DNA from: Streptomyces avermitilis MA-4680 = NBRC 14893
Lineage (GTDB): Bacteria; Actinomycetota; Actinomycetes; Streptomycetales; Streptomycetaceae
Direction of reading: 5' to 3'
Assembly (NCBI RefSeq): GCF_000009765.2
Contig: NC_003155.5
Coordinates: 620,001-684,000 of the forward strand
Length of the DNA stretch: 64,000 bases
The notes beneath the pieces are model-generated. The model was not told the origin of the DNA and ran no database searches. It saw only the letters and a program-made list of their open reading frames with translations. This document shows positions 35,559 to 44,225 of the stretch, piece after piece (within the stretch, counting starts at the first letter, position 1; each line of letters opens with the position of its first letter). The translations under genes were made by a program, and so were the position numbers.

Positions 35559-36608
35559 TCAGCTGAAGAACGGGTCGTCCACGGCGTGAACCCAGCCGCC
35601 GTCCGGCTGGCGTCGGAGGATCTCGGTGGTGGTGGAGACCACCGGCTCCGGTCCGATCCCGGTGAGGATGGCGTTGTTCGACACCAGGGCGATGTCGTCG
35701 ACCTGTCGGATCTCGCGCTGTTCGAGCTTGAGGCGGGCACCGCTGTCGACCATCTGCCGCATGGCCTCGCGGATGGCGTCCGTGCCCACCAGGTGGGTTC
35801 CGGGAGTGGGGACGAAGTGGGCGTTCGGCTCGTAGAGCGACACCAAGCCCTCGACGTCACCGGCCTCCAGGTACTCCATGAACAAGGTCCCCACCTGCTG
35901 GGGTGTCTCGGCACGGCGCCGGGCGGTGACGCCGACCGGCTTGTCGCCCCAGCCGGCCGCGTCGATCAGGTCGTACCAGTTGGGATAGGCGCCGTAGGGC
36001 AGGTGGCGGCGCAGCAGGTCGCCGATGAAGTTCGTCGGGGACGCCTTGTGGGGCTTGGCCACGGCCTGGGTGATGATGAGGTCGCTGAACCCGTGGGCCA
36101 GGTCCTGACGCGGCAGCAGGGCGTGCACTTCGTCGGCGAGGCCGGCCGGAAGGCTCTCACGCTGGATTCCGAGGATGTCGGTGGCGATACCCAAGTGGGC
36201 CAGCGCCACCTCCGTGCCCTTCCGCGAGGCGATGCCTTCCGAGGTGTGCAGAGCGATGGCGTCCCAGGCGACGGCGATACGCTCTTCCTCGACTCCGCGC
36301 TCGCGGAGGAATGCCGCTGCGATGTCGGCGCCGTCGACCTCGAAACGCTGGTCGCCGTTGCTGCCCTCCTCGCTCAGTCCCAAGTCGTGCAGGACACAGC
36401 TGACGAACAGCAGTTCGTCGTCGTAGTCGGTACCGGCGCGCAGACCCTGGTTCTGGGCATGGGCGCGGGCGAAGACGTAGCTGCGGACGCAGTGATCGTG
36501 AATGAAGGCAGGCGTGGCCTGTGCCGCAAAGGCGAATGTGTCCCGGGTGAGGCTCGTGTCGGGGAGGTCGAGCTGCTCGAAGACGGACAGGTCTGCGGCG
36601 GTGGTCAT
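35559..36608 (-). CDS. HD-domain hydrolase fused to a SnoaL-like domain
   Basis: 349 residues. The N-terminal two thirds are an HD domain of the cyanamide-hydratase-like group: HDHCVRSYVFA near residues 37-47, LLFVSCVLHDLGLSEE with the HD pair at 74-75, and AIALHTSEGIA. The C-terminal third, from about residue 225, is an NTF2/SnoaL fold (VGTLFMEYLEAGDVEGLVSL, NAHFVPTPGTHLVGTDAIRE). I know both as separate proteins; the fusion is uncommon. Start ATG at 36608 after AGGAG. It lies downstream of an alpha/beta hydrolase on the same strand (153-bp gap) and ends in a terminator. A metal-dependent hydration or hydrolysis is expected; the substrate is unknown. Confidence 0.8.
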   Translation of the reverse strand: MTTAADLSVFEQLDLPDTSLTRDTFAFAAQATPAFIHDHCVRSYVFARAHAQNQGLRAGTDYDDELLFVSCVLHDLGLSEEGSNGDQRFEVDGADIAAAFLRERGVEEERIAVAWDAIALHTSEGIASRKGTEVALAHLGIATDILGIQRESLPAGLADEVHALLPRQDLAHGFSDLIITQAVAKPHKASPTNFIGDLLRRHLPYGAYPNWYDLIDAAGWGDKPVGVTARRRAETPQQVGTLFMEYLEAGDVEGLVSLYEPNAHFVPTPGTHLVGTDAIREAMRQMVDSGARLKLEQREIRQVDDIALVSNNAILTGIGPEPVVSTTTEILRRQPDGGWVHAVDDPFFS

Positions 36609-36761
36609 GATGTGTCTCCTTCTCTGGGCCCCGGTCCGGGGCAGATCGGCACGGTGGCCGGGCGGAACGCTCACGCGTGCCGGGTATGGGGGGTGCGGCT
36701 GCACGGGACATGGAGTGACAGCCGATCGCCACACGGGGGATGTGCGGCTGGAGTGCTGCGC

Positions 36762-37562
36762 TTACAGCTGGGCGACGAACGCGCCGATGTGCGCGGCCAC
36801 CTGGTCAGGCACCTCAAGGGGCGAGAGGTGGCCGGTGTCCTTCAGGACGGTCAGCGTGGCGGTCGGGATCAGCGGCAGCAGGTGGTCGGCGAGCACGGTC
36901 GGCGGGTCGACCTTGTCGTGGCTGCCCGCGAGAACCAGCACCGGCACCTCGATGGCTGAGACTCCGGCCGACACGTCCTGGACCAGGCCACGGCGCGGCC
37001 ACTCGAGACGGGCCTCGTCGCCGCCGCGCAGACTGTCCTCGACCACCTGCCGGCGCAGCTCGGGAGTCAGCCCGCCGCGGGTCAGCATCAGGTCGATGCT
37101 CTGAAGAACCGCCTCCTCGTTGTCGTAGGCGTGGGAAACCGTCTCCTGCACCTGCTCGGTCACCCCGATCGGCGCGGGCGGCGCGGGCGCCACGAGGACG
37201 ACTCCCCTCAGACCGGCGGGCTTGCGTGCGGCCAGGATCTGGGCCACCTTGCCGCCCATGGAGTGTCCGACCAGCACATAGCGGGAGTATCCGAGCGCGT
37301 CGACGACGCGCTGCGCGTCGTCCGCGAGCTGCTCCAGGTCATACGGTCCCGGCACGCTCGTGGAGCCACCCCATCCACGCTGGTCGTAGGCCACGAAGCC
37401 CTGCCCGGGATCCAGACGCTGCAGCACCGGGATCCAGGTGCGCCGTGAGCCTCCCCAGTAGTGCAGGAAGATCAGCGCCGGGCCGTCACCCTCGCGGACG
37501 TGGGCGTACACCTGGCCGCCCTGCACGTCGAAGAAGCGGCCCACCACATGCTGCGAAGTCAT
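36762..37562 (-). CDS. Alpha/beta hydrolase
   Basis: 266 residues from the ATG at 37562. LIFLHYWGGSRRTWIPVLQR holds the HxxG oxyanion region, YVLVGHSMGGKVAQILAARK the nucleophile serine, VPVLVLAGSHDKVDP the catalytic aspartate and VLKDTGHLSPLEVPDQV the histidine. All triad parts are present. It belongs to the haloperoxidase/lactonase-like hydrolases; the substrate is open. It is divergent from the GlxA-type regulator and upstream of the HD-SnoaL gene. Confidence 0.85.
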   Translation of the reverse strand: MTSQHVVGRFFDVQGGQVYAHVREGDGPALIFLHYWGGSRRTWIPVLQRLDPGQGFVAYDQRGWGGSTSVPGPYDLEQLADDAQRVVDALGYSRYVLVGHSMGGKVAQILAARKPAGLRGVVLVAPAPPAPIGVTEQVQETVSHAYDNEEAVLQSIDLMLTRGGLTPELRRQVVEDSLRGGDEARLEWPRRGLVQDVSAGVSAIEVPVLVLAGSHDKVDPPTVLADHLLPLIPTATLTVLKDTGHLSPLEVPDQVAAHIGAFVAQL

Positions 37563-37851
37563 TGCCGGCTCCTCGTCCACGGCCGGGGCTCTCGGACCGC
37601 TCCACCGGGGTGTGGAGTCGGCTGCCCCGCGCTCGCTCTTCGATCCTGCTCCGGAACCTGCCTTCCGGGCCACGGCTCATCTGCCAGCATGCGCATCTTT
37701 TGGGCCAGAACTGGTGCGGGTGAGCCATTGCTTTCCGGTCACACGATCAGCGGCTTGATCAGGAGATTTACCTCGGGAACAGCCCCTGTGGCGGGGCATG
37801 GCGGCTCCCTGGACTCCCTGCGACATTGGTGCCGGACGTAATATTGCGGCC
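37563..37851. promoter_or_regulatory. Divergent promoter region, GlxA-type regulator / hydrolase
   Basis: TAATAT at 37839-37844 lies 7 bp before the regulator ATG, which suggests a leaderless transcript. GATCA-GCGGCT-TGATC at 37745-37760 is an imperfectly spaced palindrome and a possible operator. No coding frame stands out. Confidence 0.35.
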
Positions 37852-38799
37852 ATGAACAAGCACCGGGTCATGGTCCTGGCGGTCGACGGCGTGCTGCCCA
37901 TGGATCTGGGCATCCCCACGCAGATCTTCAACGCCCGTCCGAACACCCCCTACGAGCTCACCGTGTGCGGCGACACCGAGGAGACCGTGACCACGAGCGC
38001 CGGTTTCACCCTCGGACTGACCGCTGGTCTGGAGGCGCTCGCCGAAGCGGACACGATCATCGTCCCGGGCTTCGAGGACTTCCGGCGCCCTCCGCGCCCA
38101 CGGGTGAGGGCCGCTCTCAAGCTCGCCGGCCGCGCCGGGATACGCATCGCTTCCATCTGCACCGGCGCCTTCGCCGTCGCCTCGGCCGGACTGCTCGACG
38201 GCCGCACCGTCACCACCCATTGGGCCAGCGCGGATGACCTCGAAGAGCTCTACCCCCGGCTGCGCGTCGACCGCAACGTCCTCTACATCGACAACGACAC
38301 CATCCTGACCTCCGCGGGATTTACGGCCGGCATCGACCTGTGTCTGCACCTGGTCCGCAAAGATCTCGGCGCAGCCGTCGCGAACGACATCGCCAGGGAC
38401 ATCGTCGCCGCCCCACACCGTGACGGCGGGCAAGCTCAATACATCAACAGGAGCCTCCCCACCCCCCAGGCCACCACGCTCGCCAACACCCGTGAATGGG
38501 CCCTGCTCCACCTCGAAGAAGACCTCACCATCCCCCACCTCGCCGGCCATGCCGGCGTCTCCCCACGCACCCTGACCCGCCTATGGCGCCAGGAAACCGG
38601 CGTCAGCCCCCGCCAATGGCTCCTGACCGCCCGCAGCAACCGCGCGCGAGAACTCCTGGAGACCACCGACCTCCAGGTGGAACAGATCGCAGTCCGGTGC
38701 GGCCTCGGCAGCGGCGCCAACATGCGCGCCCGATTCCGTGACGCCCTCGGCGTCACACCCACGGCCTATCGCCGCACCTTCCAGCACCAGGCTGCCTGA
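37852..38799 (+). CDS. GlxA-family AraC-type regulator (DJ-1/PfpI sensor)
   Basis: 315 residues. Residues 1-170 form a DJ-1/PfpI amidotransferase-like domain (VMVLAVDGVLPMDLGIPTQI, IASICTGAFAVASAGLLDGR with the nucleophile-elbow cysteine, THWASADDLEELYP, LTSAGFTAGIDLCLHLVRKD). Residues 215-310 are a double AraC helix-turn-helix (LTIPHLAGHAGVSPRTLTRL, RQETGVSPRQWL, and QVEQIAVRCGLGSGANMRAR). GlxA-type proteins are usually activators that sense small molecules. The divergent hydrolase and HD-SnoaL genes are the natural targets. Intact. Confidence 0.9.
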   Translation: MNKHRVMVLAVDGVLPMDLGIPTQIFNARPNTPYELTVCGDTEETVTTSAGFTLGLTAGLEALAEADTIIVPGFEDFRRPPRPRVRAALKLAGRAGIRIASICTGAFAVASAGLLDGRTVTTHWASADDLEELYPRLRVDRNVLYIDNDTILTSAGFTAGIDLCLHLVRKDLGAAVANDIARDIVAAPHRDGGQAQYINRSLPTPQATTLANTREWALLHLEEDLTIPHLAGHAGVSPRTLTRLWRQETGVSPRQWLLTARSNRARELLETTDLQVEQIAVRCGLGSGANMRARFRDALGVTPTAYRRTFQHQAA

Positions 38800-39325
38800 C
38801 GGCGAAGGCCAAACCGGGCGGCACGGCACCTGGGCCTACGGCTCCGACGCCCACACTCCCGTCGACGCCGCCCGCCTCCTGGCCTGGCCTCGCCTCGCCT
38901 CGCAGGATGCCGAACGTCCCGGGGACTGGGCCCGCATCGAGCGCACGTGCCGCGATGGGCACACCGCCACTTGGCGGGCCGCCGAGGCACGGCTGGGCCG
39001 GTGGGGCCCGGACGGGAACGTCCGCCTGGCGGTGGCCACCGCCCACCCGGCCACCCTGCCGGCGAAGGCAACCTGGTATCCGGCCACCGACCTGCCCCGC
39101 CCGGGCTCCCCACGCGTCACCGAATCGCCCTGCCCGCCCACCACCCTCGCCGAGATCGAGCGGATCTACGGGCTGCGACACTGGGTCGAGCAGAGCTACA
39201 AACAGGTCGTCTAGCAGAGCTGCAAACAGGTCATGGACGAACTCGGCCGACCCGACTTCCAGGTCCGTTCCGACATGGCGATCGGGCGCCACCAGACCCT
39301 CGTCAACTGCGGGTTCAGGACCGCG
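38800..39325 (+). pseudogene. IS701-like transposase, C-terminal remnant
   Basis: The frame reads TWAYGSDAHTPVDAARLLAW, AVATAHPATLPAKATWYPAT, DLPRPGSPRV and YGLRHWVEQSYKQVV, stop. The family continues KDELGxADFQVRSDxAIRRH, and here that part (MDELGRPDFQVRSDMAIGRH) follows the stop. The stop comes from a 24-bp tandem duplication. The N-terminal domain is absent. Confidence 0.7.
39189..39236. repeat. 24-bp tandem duplication creating a stop
   Basis: AGCAGAGCTACAAACAGGTC plus GTCT at 39189-39212 is repeated with three differences at 39213-39236. The junction makes the in-frame TAG of the IS701-like remnant. Confidence 0.85.
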
Positions 39326-39553
39326 CGGACCTGAACACCGCCAAGCAGCTCTACGAGCAGGCCCGCGCCCTATACCGGTAGACCAGCCACTGTCCCGGCG
39401 AGTAGCAGGCCCTGCGCTTCATCAACCAGCTCGACGGTCTCGCCCCGCCTGCGGGCCCATGACGGTGCCGGTCTGTCGAACAGGCCTGGGTGCAGGTCTT
39501 CTGCGAAGCGCTGGGAAGCGCTGGGAAGCGTCGGACTTCTACTACGGATTCGG

Positions 39554-40024
39554 TCATGGGCCTGACCGGGGGAACTTCACCGAAGCCTTCTTGATCGCCT
39601 CGCGGATGCGGAAGTACGTGCCGCAGCGGCAGACGTTCTCGATGGCGTCGATGTCGGCGTCGGAGGGCCGTGGCGTCCGTTTCAGGAGGGCCACCGCGGC
39701 CATGATCTGGCCCGGCTGGCAGAAGCCGCACTGGGCGACGTCGCAGTCGAGCCAGGCCTGCTGCACGGGGTGCAACCGGTTGCCGTCGGCGAGGCCCTCG
39801 ATGGTGGTGACCTCGCGGTCCGCGCAGTCGGCGACCGGCACGACACAGGGCTGTATCTCGCCGCCGTCGAGGTGGCTGGTGCAGGCCCGGCAGACGCCCA
39901 CCCCGCAGCCGTACTTGGGCCCGGTGACGTTCAGCAGGTCGCGCAGCACCCACAGCAACGGCATGTCGGCCGGCGCCTCGACGGTGACCCGCTCGCCGTT
40001 GAGGACGAAGGAATAGGACGGCAT
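39554..40024 (-). CDS. (2Fe-2S) subunit of a molybdenum hydroxylase
   Basis: 156 residues. The plant-type ferredoxin domain has its cysteines in YGCGVGVCRACTSHLDGGE and QPC; the second cluster domain has AQCGFCQPGQIMAAVALL and NVCRCGTYFRIREAIK. All eight cluster ligands are present. This is the small subunit of isoquinoline-1-oxidoreductase/aldehyde-type Mo enzymes; it passes electrons from the Mo site. Start at 40024 because AAGG lies 5 bases upstream. It directly follows the large-subunit gene, 25 bp apart. No maturation genes are nearby. Confidence 0.9.
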   Translation of the reverse strand: MPSYSFVLNGERVTVEAPADMPLLWVLRDLLNVTGPKYGCGVGVCRACTSHLDGGEIQPCVVPVADCADREVTTIEGLADGNRLHPVQQAWLDCDVAQCGFCQPGQIMAAVALLKRTPRPSDADIDAIENVCRCGTYFRIREAIKKASVKFPRSGP

Positions 40025-40049
40025 CGGCACCTTCTCAGAAATCGAGGGT

Positions 40050-42155
40050 TCAGAAGTCGAGGGGGAAACGGCGCGGCCTGGACCCGGTCGCCCGGGCGTA
40101 GGCGTTGGCGACGGCGCCGGCCGCGGCCGGGACGCCGAGCTCGCCCGCCCCGCCCGGCGCCCGCCGCGAGGGCATGATGTGGGCCTCGAAGTGGAGCGGG
40201 GCGTGCCGCTGGCGGGCGTAGCGGAAGTCGGCGTAGCTGCTCTCGCGGACGGCGCCCCGGTCGATGTGCAGTCCGGCCCGCAGAACGGTGGAGATGCCGT
40301 CGACCGCGGTGCCCATGAGCTGTGCCTCGAGCCCGCTGGGGTTCACGGCCGTGCCGACGTCGGCCGCCATCACCACCTTGGTCACCCGGGGGTTCTTCGG
40401 GTCGGTGGCGTCGATCTCGGCGAGACAGGCCACGCAGGAGCCGTACTCCTCGTGGACGGCGACGCCCTGGGCCTGCCCGGCGGGCAGGGCCCGGCCCCAC
40501 TCCCCGGCGGCGGCGACCTTGTCGAGCACGGCGCGAACGGCCTTGCCGCGCAGTGTCGTTCGACGGAAGGCGACCGGGTCCTTTCCGAGCGCCCGGGCCA
40601 CCTCGTCGACGACGATCTCCTCGGCGGTGCGCGACGTCCCGGAGCTCACGGAGCGCCAGGGCCCGATCGGTACCGCCAGGTCGACCGAGCCCCAGTCCCC
40701 GGAGATCGAGCCGAAGTTGTAGAGGCCGGAGTGGCTGGGCAGCGGCCCCGCCGCTCGTGCGAAGGCCGCCGGACGCACACCGGCGCTCAGGCCGTCGTTC
40801 GTCTCGCTGACCGTGGCCACGGAGTGGGCGAAGGCGACCACCCGGCCGCCGGCGTGGCTGGCCCGAATCCGGTGGTGGTCTGCCGGGCGCATCCGCCCGT
40901 GCCGGATGTCGTCGGCACGGCTCCACATCAGCTTGACCGGCCGGCCCGCCGCCTTCGAGACGAGGGCGGCTTCGAGTGCGGCGTCATGGTTCAGCCGGCG
41001 GCCGAACGAGCCGCCGGCCCGGAGGACATGGACCCGTACCTTCGACGCGGGCAGGCCGATGGCGGAGGCGATTGAGTCGCGGGCGTCCATCGGGGACTGG
41101 GAGGCGAACCAGAGCTCGGCGCTGTGCGCGCGTACGTCCGCGACGGCAGTCAGCACCTCCATCGGGGCGTGGCTGACGAAGGCGAACTCGAACTTGGCCT
41201 CCGTCTGCGCCGAGCCGCGCGGCGGGGTGCCGAACCTGGGAACGGCAGCCTGCAGCCGGGCGCGGATCTCGGCGTCGGAGAGCGCGGCGAGCGGGCCGGG
41301 CACCCAGGTGATCTTCAGGGCGTCCCGGGCCTTGAAGGCGTGGTGAAAGGTGTCCGCGACGACGGCCACCCCGCCGGCGACCTTGACGACCGCGCGTACG
41401 CCGGGCATCGCGCGGGCCGCCCGGTCGTCGAGCGTCCGGACCCTGCCGCCGAGCGTCGGGGGCCGTGCCACGACGGTCGGTTTCGCCCCGGCCACGGCGA
41501 GGTCCCCGGCGTACTGGGCCCGCCCGGTGACGATGTCCCGGGCGTCGATCCGGGGAGTCGGGCGGCCGATCACCCGGTGTTTCGACACCGGTTTCGGCTT
41601 GCTGGACACGGCGGGGCGCCCGACCCGGGCGGCGCTCGCGGTCAGCGAACCGAAGGTGGCCGACCGTCCGTCGGGGGCGATCACGCGGGTGCCCTCGGTA
41701 CGGAGGAACCGTGCGGGAATGTGCCACCGCCGGGCGGCCGCGGTCACCAGCTTGGCCCGCGCCAGGGCGGCCAGTTCCCGGGCCGGACCGTAGAGCGAAC
41801 TGACCGAACTCGACCCGCCCGTGTACTGGTTGCCCTTCCTGCGTGCCTCGGCGAGCGGGATAGACACGTCGACGAGCCGAGCGTCCAGCTCCTCGGCGAT
41901 CATCATGGCGACCGCCGTGGTCACGCCCTGTCCGACCTCGAGCCGCGGTAGCCGTACGACGACCTTGTTGGCCTCGGTGACCTCCAGCACCAGCATCTCG
42001 TCGTCCGCGCCGGTGACCAGGACGTCCGACCGCGCCCGGACGCTCTCGGCGCCCTCCGCGGCCGGGGTGTCACAGCCGAGCGGGGCCGCGACGGTCAGCG
42101 TGGACGCCGCGAGTGTGTAGATCACGAACCTGCGACGGGACAACTCAGGTGCCAA
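40050..42155 (-). CDS. Molybdopterin-binding hydroxylase large subunit (IorB-like)
   Basis: 701 residues. The N-terminus has a twin-arginine signal (SRRRFVIYTLAASTLTVAAP), as in periplasmic/extracytoplasmic IorB-type subunits. Mo-cofactor domains follow: RLEVGQGVTTAVAMMIAEEL, FASQSPMDARDSIASAIGLP, GGSFGRRLNHDAALEAALVS, PIGPWRSVSSG and MAADVGTAVNPSGLEAQLMG. The C-terminal ends GELGVPAAAGAVANAYARAT. TTG at 42155 is the best start because AGGAG lies 6 bases upstream and no ATG or GTG fits. With the 2Fe-2S subunit downstream it makes a complete two-subunit enzyme, likely oxidising an aldehyde or N-heterocycle and passing electrons to an unknown acceptor. Confidence 0.85.
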   Translation of the reverse strand: MAPELSRRRFVIYTLAASTLTVAAPLGCDTPAAEGAESVRARSDVLVTGADDEMLVLEVTEANKVVVRLPRLEVGQGVTTAVAMMIAEELDARLVDVSIPLAEARRKGNQYTGGSSSVSSLYGPARELAALARAKLVTAAARRWHIPARFLRTEGTRVIAPDGRSATFGSLTASAARVGRPAVSSKPKPVSKHRVIGRPTPRIDARDIVTGRAQYAGDLAVAGAKPTVVARPPTLGGRVRTLDDRAARAMPGVRAVVKVAGGVAVVADTFHHAFKARDALKITWVPGPLAALSDAEIRARLQAAVPRFGTPPRGSAQTEAKFEFAFVSHAPMEVLTAVADVRAHSAELWFASQSPMDARDSIASAIGLPASKVRVHVLRAGGSFGRRLNHDAALEAALVSKAAGRPVKLMWSRADDIRHGRMRPADHHRIRASHAGGRVVAFAHSVATVSETNDGLSAGVRPAAFARAAGPLPSHSGLYNFGSISGDWGSVDLAVPIGPWRSVSSGTSRTAEEIVVDEVARALGKDPVAFRRTTLRGKAVRAVLDKVAAAGEWGRALPAGQAQGVAVHEEYGSCVACLAEIDATDPKNPRVTKVVMAADVGTAVNPSGLEAQLMGTAVDGISTVLRAGLHIDRGAVRESSYADFRYARQRHAPLHFEAHIMPSRRAPGGAGELGVPAAAGAVANAYARATGSRPRRFPLDF

Positions 42156-42463
42156 CGGACGCTCCTCGACAGGCGTTTCGGCCCTTGCGACATGTTTCGC
42201 CGTGTTGCCGTGTCTTGACAGGCTTTACGCGATGTCTCGGCGGAGCGTTTCGCCATGTCTTCCGGGCCGGTTCGACGTGTAAGAAGGCTGGGGGCCGGTG
42301 TTGGTTGCCTGGCCGGCGCCAAATGCCGCTGGGGGGGCGGCGTGGGGCCGCGCTTCCAAGCCTCGGCAGTCCCCGTCCCCGCCGCGCCTGGGCCGTCCCG
42401 GTACCGGCGCGGTGCTCAGGCATCGGGCCGGGCGCCCAGGCAAGGCTGGACGTGGGCCGGGGT
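42156..42463. other. Upstream region of the Mo-hydroxylase operon
   Basis: Between 42170 and 42270 related words recur (TGTTTCGCC, TGTCTCGGC, CGTTTCGCC, TGTCTTGAC, TGTCTTCCG) at irregular spacing. They may be regulator half-sites, but the pattern is too loose to define. No gene is seen; the Tn3 left end starts at 42464. Confidence 0.3.
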
Positions 42464-42513
42464 GGCCCCGGTGTCCCAGCTCAGACACCAGGGGATGAGT
42501 AACCCGCCAGTAG
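42464..42513 (+). repeat. Tn3-type left inverted repeat
   Basis: 50 bp. The outer 31 bp also fold on themselves: CCCC(G)GTGTC ... GACACCAGGGG at 42466-42494 is a hairpin. It lies 3 bp from the resolvase stop codon. Confidence 0.8.
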
Positions 42514-42515
42514 CT

Positions 42516-43400
42516 TCAACTTCGCTCGCCGACCGCGATGAGGGCGTTGACGCGATTCTCGTACTCGCGGCGGGCTTTGCGCTGGGCGGGGACGGCCTGG
42601 GCGCCGTCGAGGGGTTGGGAGCGAGCGAGGAGCTCGCGGTGTATGGACGGGGCGGCGTTCACACGGAGGGTGTAGCCCTGGCCGCGTCGTACGGTCACCC
42701 CGCCGGCGAGGGCCGAGCGCTGGTCGTCGGGCAGGTCGGCTTCGCGGAGGAAGTCGGCGACCTTGCCGGGCATGTCGAGGAGGACGGGCAGCTCCGGTGC
42801 CGGGACGTCCTCGGGGCCGGTGGTGTGCTCGGGCATGAGGTCGGCGACGGCGGTGCGGATGGCGCCGCGGCTGACCCCGTGCTCCCGGGCCAGGGCGGCG
42901 ATGGACTGGCCGTCCAGGTACGCCGTCCGTACGGCGTCCGCCTTCTCGGCGGTGACGGCCGGCGGCGGCCGCCCTTGCTGCCTTTGGCCTCGGCGGCCCT
43001 CAGCCCGTCGTAGGTGAGCTCGCGCTGGAGGTCGCACTGCAGCTCGCCTGGCGGCGGCGAGGGTCTGCACCATGAACTTCACGGTGGACAGCAGCTCCCG
43101 GTGCGCGGGGGGCGGGCGGTGAGGTCCATGGCGGAGAACGCGCCGTCGTGGATACGTAGCGCGAGGCGGTCGCGGTGGAGGACGTCGAGCGTGTCGAGGA
43201 TGTGGCCGGTGCCGCGTACGGGGCGGAACATCTCGGAGATGTGCACCGTGTCGCCCGGCCGCGCGTACGTGAGCAGGTCGCCGAATTTCGGGCGCTCAAG
43301 CGGGTGGAGGCGGCTGAAGGTGCCGGCCTCCTCCTCGAAGACGACCGGGTCCTCGATCCCGGCCTCGGCCAGGACGCCTCGCGGGCCCGCGAGGCGCGGC
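42516..43400 (-). pseudogene. Serine recombinase/resolvase, catalytic start missing
   Basis: Minus-strand pieces in shifting frames read VLAEAGIEDPVVFEEEAGTF, SRLHPLERPKFGDLLTYARP, GDTVHISEMFRPVRGTGHIL, LTYDGLRAAEAKGSKGG and the C-terminal HTH VRTAYLDGQSIAALAREHGV followed by SRGAIRTAVADL. At least three indels occur. The N-terminal strand with the catalytic serine is replaced by the end of the hydrolase ORF at about 43400. Confidence 0.75.
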
Positions 43401-44225
43401 GTTCTCTTCGAGGAATTCCTGGATCAGGTGGCGCAGGACGGCGGGGCGCTCCAGGTGCACGTCGTGGCCTGCGCCAGGAACGCTCGCGGCCGTTGCCACC
43501 GGTAGCCGTCGGAGCATGGTCTCGGACTCCTGCGGAGAGATGATGCCGGACTGGCCCAGGACGGTCAGGACCGGGCACGTGATCCTTGCCCACTCGTCCC
43601 AGAAGGAGCGTTGGGCGATCTCGGCCAGCGAGGCGACCATGATCTCCCGGTCGAAGCAGGGCCACCAGCCGTCGCGCTCCTCCAGCCCGGCAGCCCAGCC
43701 CTCGCCGACCAGGCCACCGCCGAGGAACTCGACAGCGGACTCCCGTGACGGGAACGGTGTCGGCCAGGCATCGAGCCATCCGCCGATCTCGGCCTGCACG
43801 CGCGGGTTCGGTCCGCCGGGGCCTGCTTCGACGAGGACGAGCGCGTGCGCGAGGTGGGGGTGTGCGGCAGCGGTGAGCATGGCGGTGTGGCCGCCCAGGG
43901 ACTGTCCCACCAGAACGGGCCGGTGCAGGGCGAGCTGGTCGAGGACGGCGACGACATCGGCGACATACGCGGCACGGCTCACTTCGCGCGGGAAGCGCTC
44001 GCTGGCGCCGTGGCCGCGCTGATCGACGGCGATAACCCGGTAGCGGGGGCTGAGGGCCCCGGCGAGGGTGTCCCATTCGCCTGCGTGGCCGGCCAGGCCG
44101 TGCAGGAGGACGACGGGCCGCCCGCAGCCGCCCCAGTCCCGGCAAGACAGGCGGACGCCGCCCCTCGTCACGATGCGCTCGAACCAGGTCGCACGAGTCT
44201 CCTCGCAGCGTCGTCGGATGGGCAT
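43296..44225 (-). CDS. Alpha/beta hydrolase (Tn3 cargo)
   Basis: 309 residues as an ORF. VVLLHGLAGHAGEWDTLAGA is the oxyanion strand, HRPVLVGQSLGGHTAMLTAA holds the nucleophile, CPVLTVLGQSGIISPQESET the acid region and VPGAGHDVHLERPAVLRHLI the histidine. The native protein probably ends near FLEENAAP; the last 40 residues read into the resolvase in another frame, so the C-terminus is a junction artefact but the fold is complete. Its ATG directly follows the HxlR stop (TGAATG), making an operon. Confidence 0.8.
   Translation of the reverse strand: MPIRRRCEETRATWFERIVTRGGVRLSCRDWGGCGRPVVLLHGLAGHAGEWDTLAGALSPRYRVIAVDQRGHGASERFPREVSRAAYVADVVAVLDQLALHRPVLVGQSLGGHTAMLTAAAHPHLAHALVLVEAGPGGPNPRVQAEIGGWLDAWPTPFPSRESAVEFLGGGLVGEGWAAGLEERDGWWPCFDREIMVASLAEIAQRSFWDEWARITCPVLTVLGQSGIISPQESETMLRRLPVATAASVPGAGHDVHLERPAVLRHLIQEFLEENAAPRGPARRPGRGRDRGPGRLRGGGRHLQPPPPA

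Noticed and set aside
42170..42290. Recurring TGTNTCG/TGTCTTG words, CRISPR-like at first sight
   Set aside because: Unit and spacing are irregular; no constant repeat and no spacers. No CRISPR array was found in the window.
42255..43013. 252-codon plus-strand frame across the Tn3 left end
   Set aside because: Crosses an inverted repeat and is antisense to the resolvase remnant.
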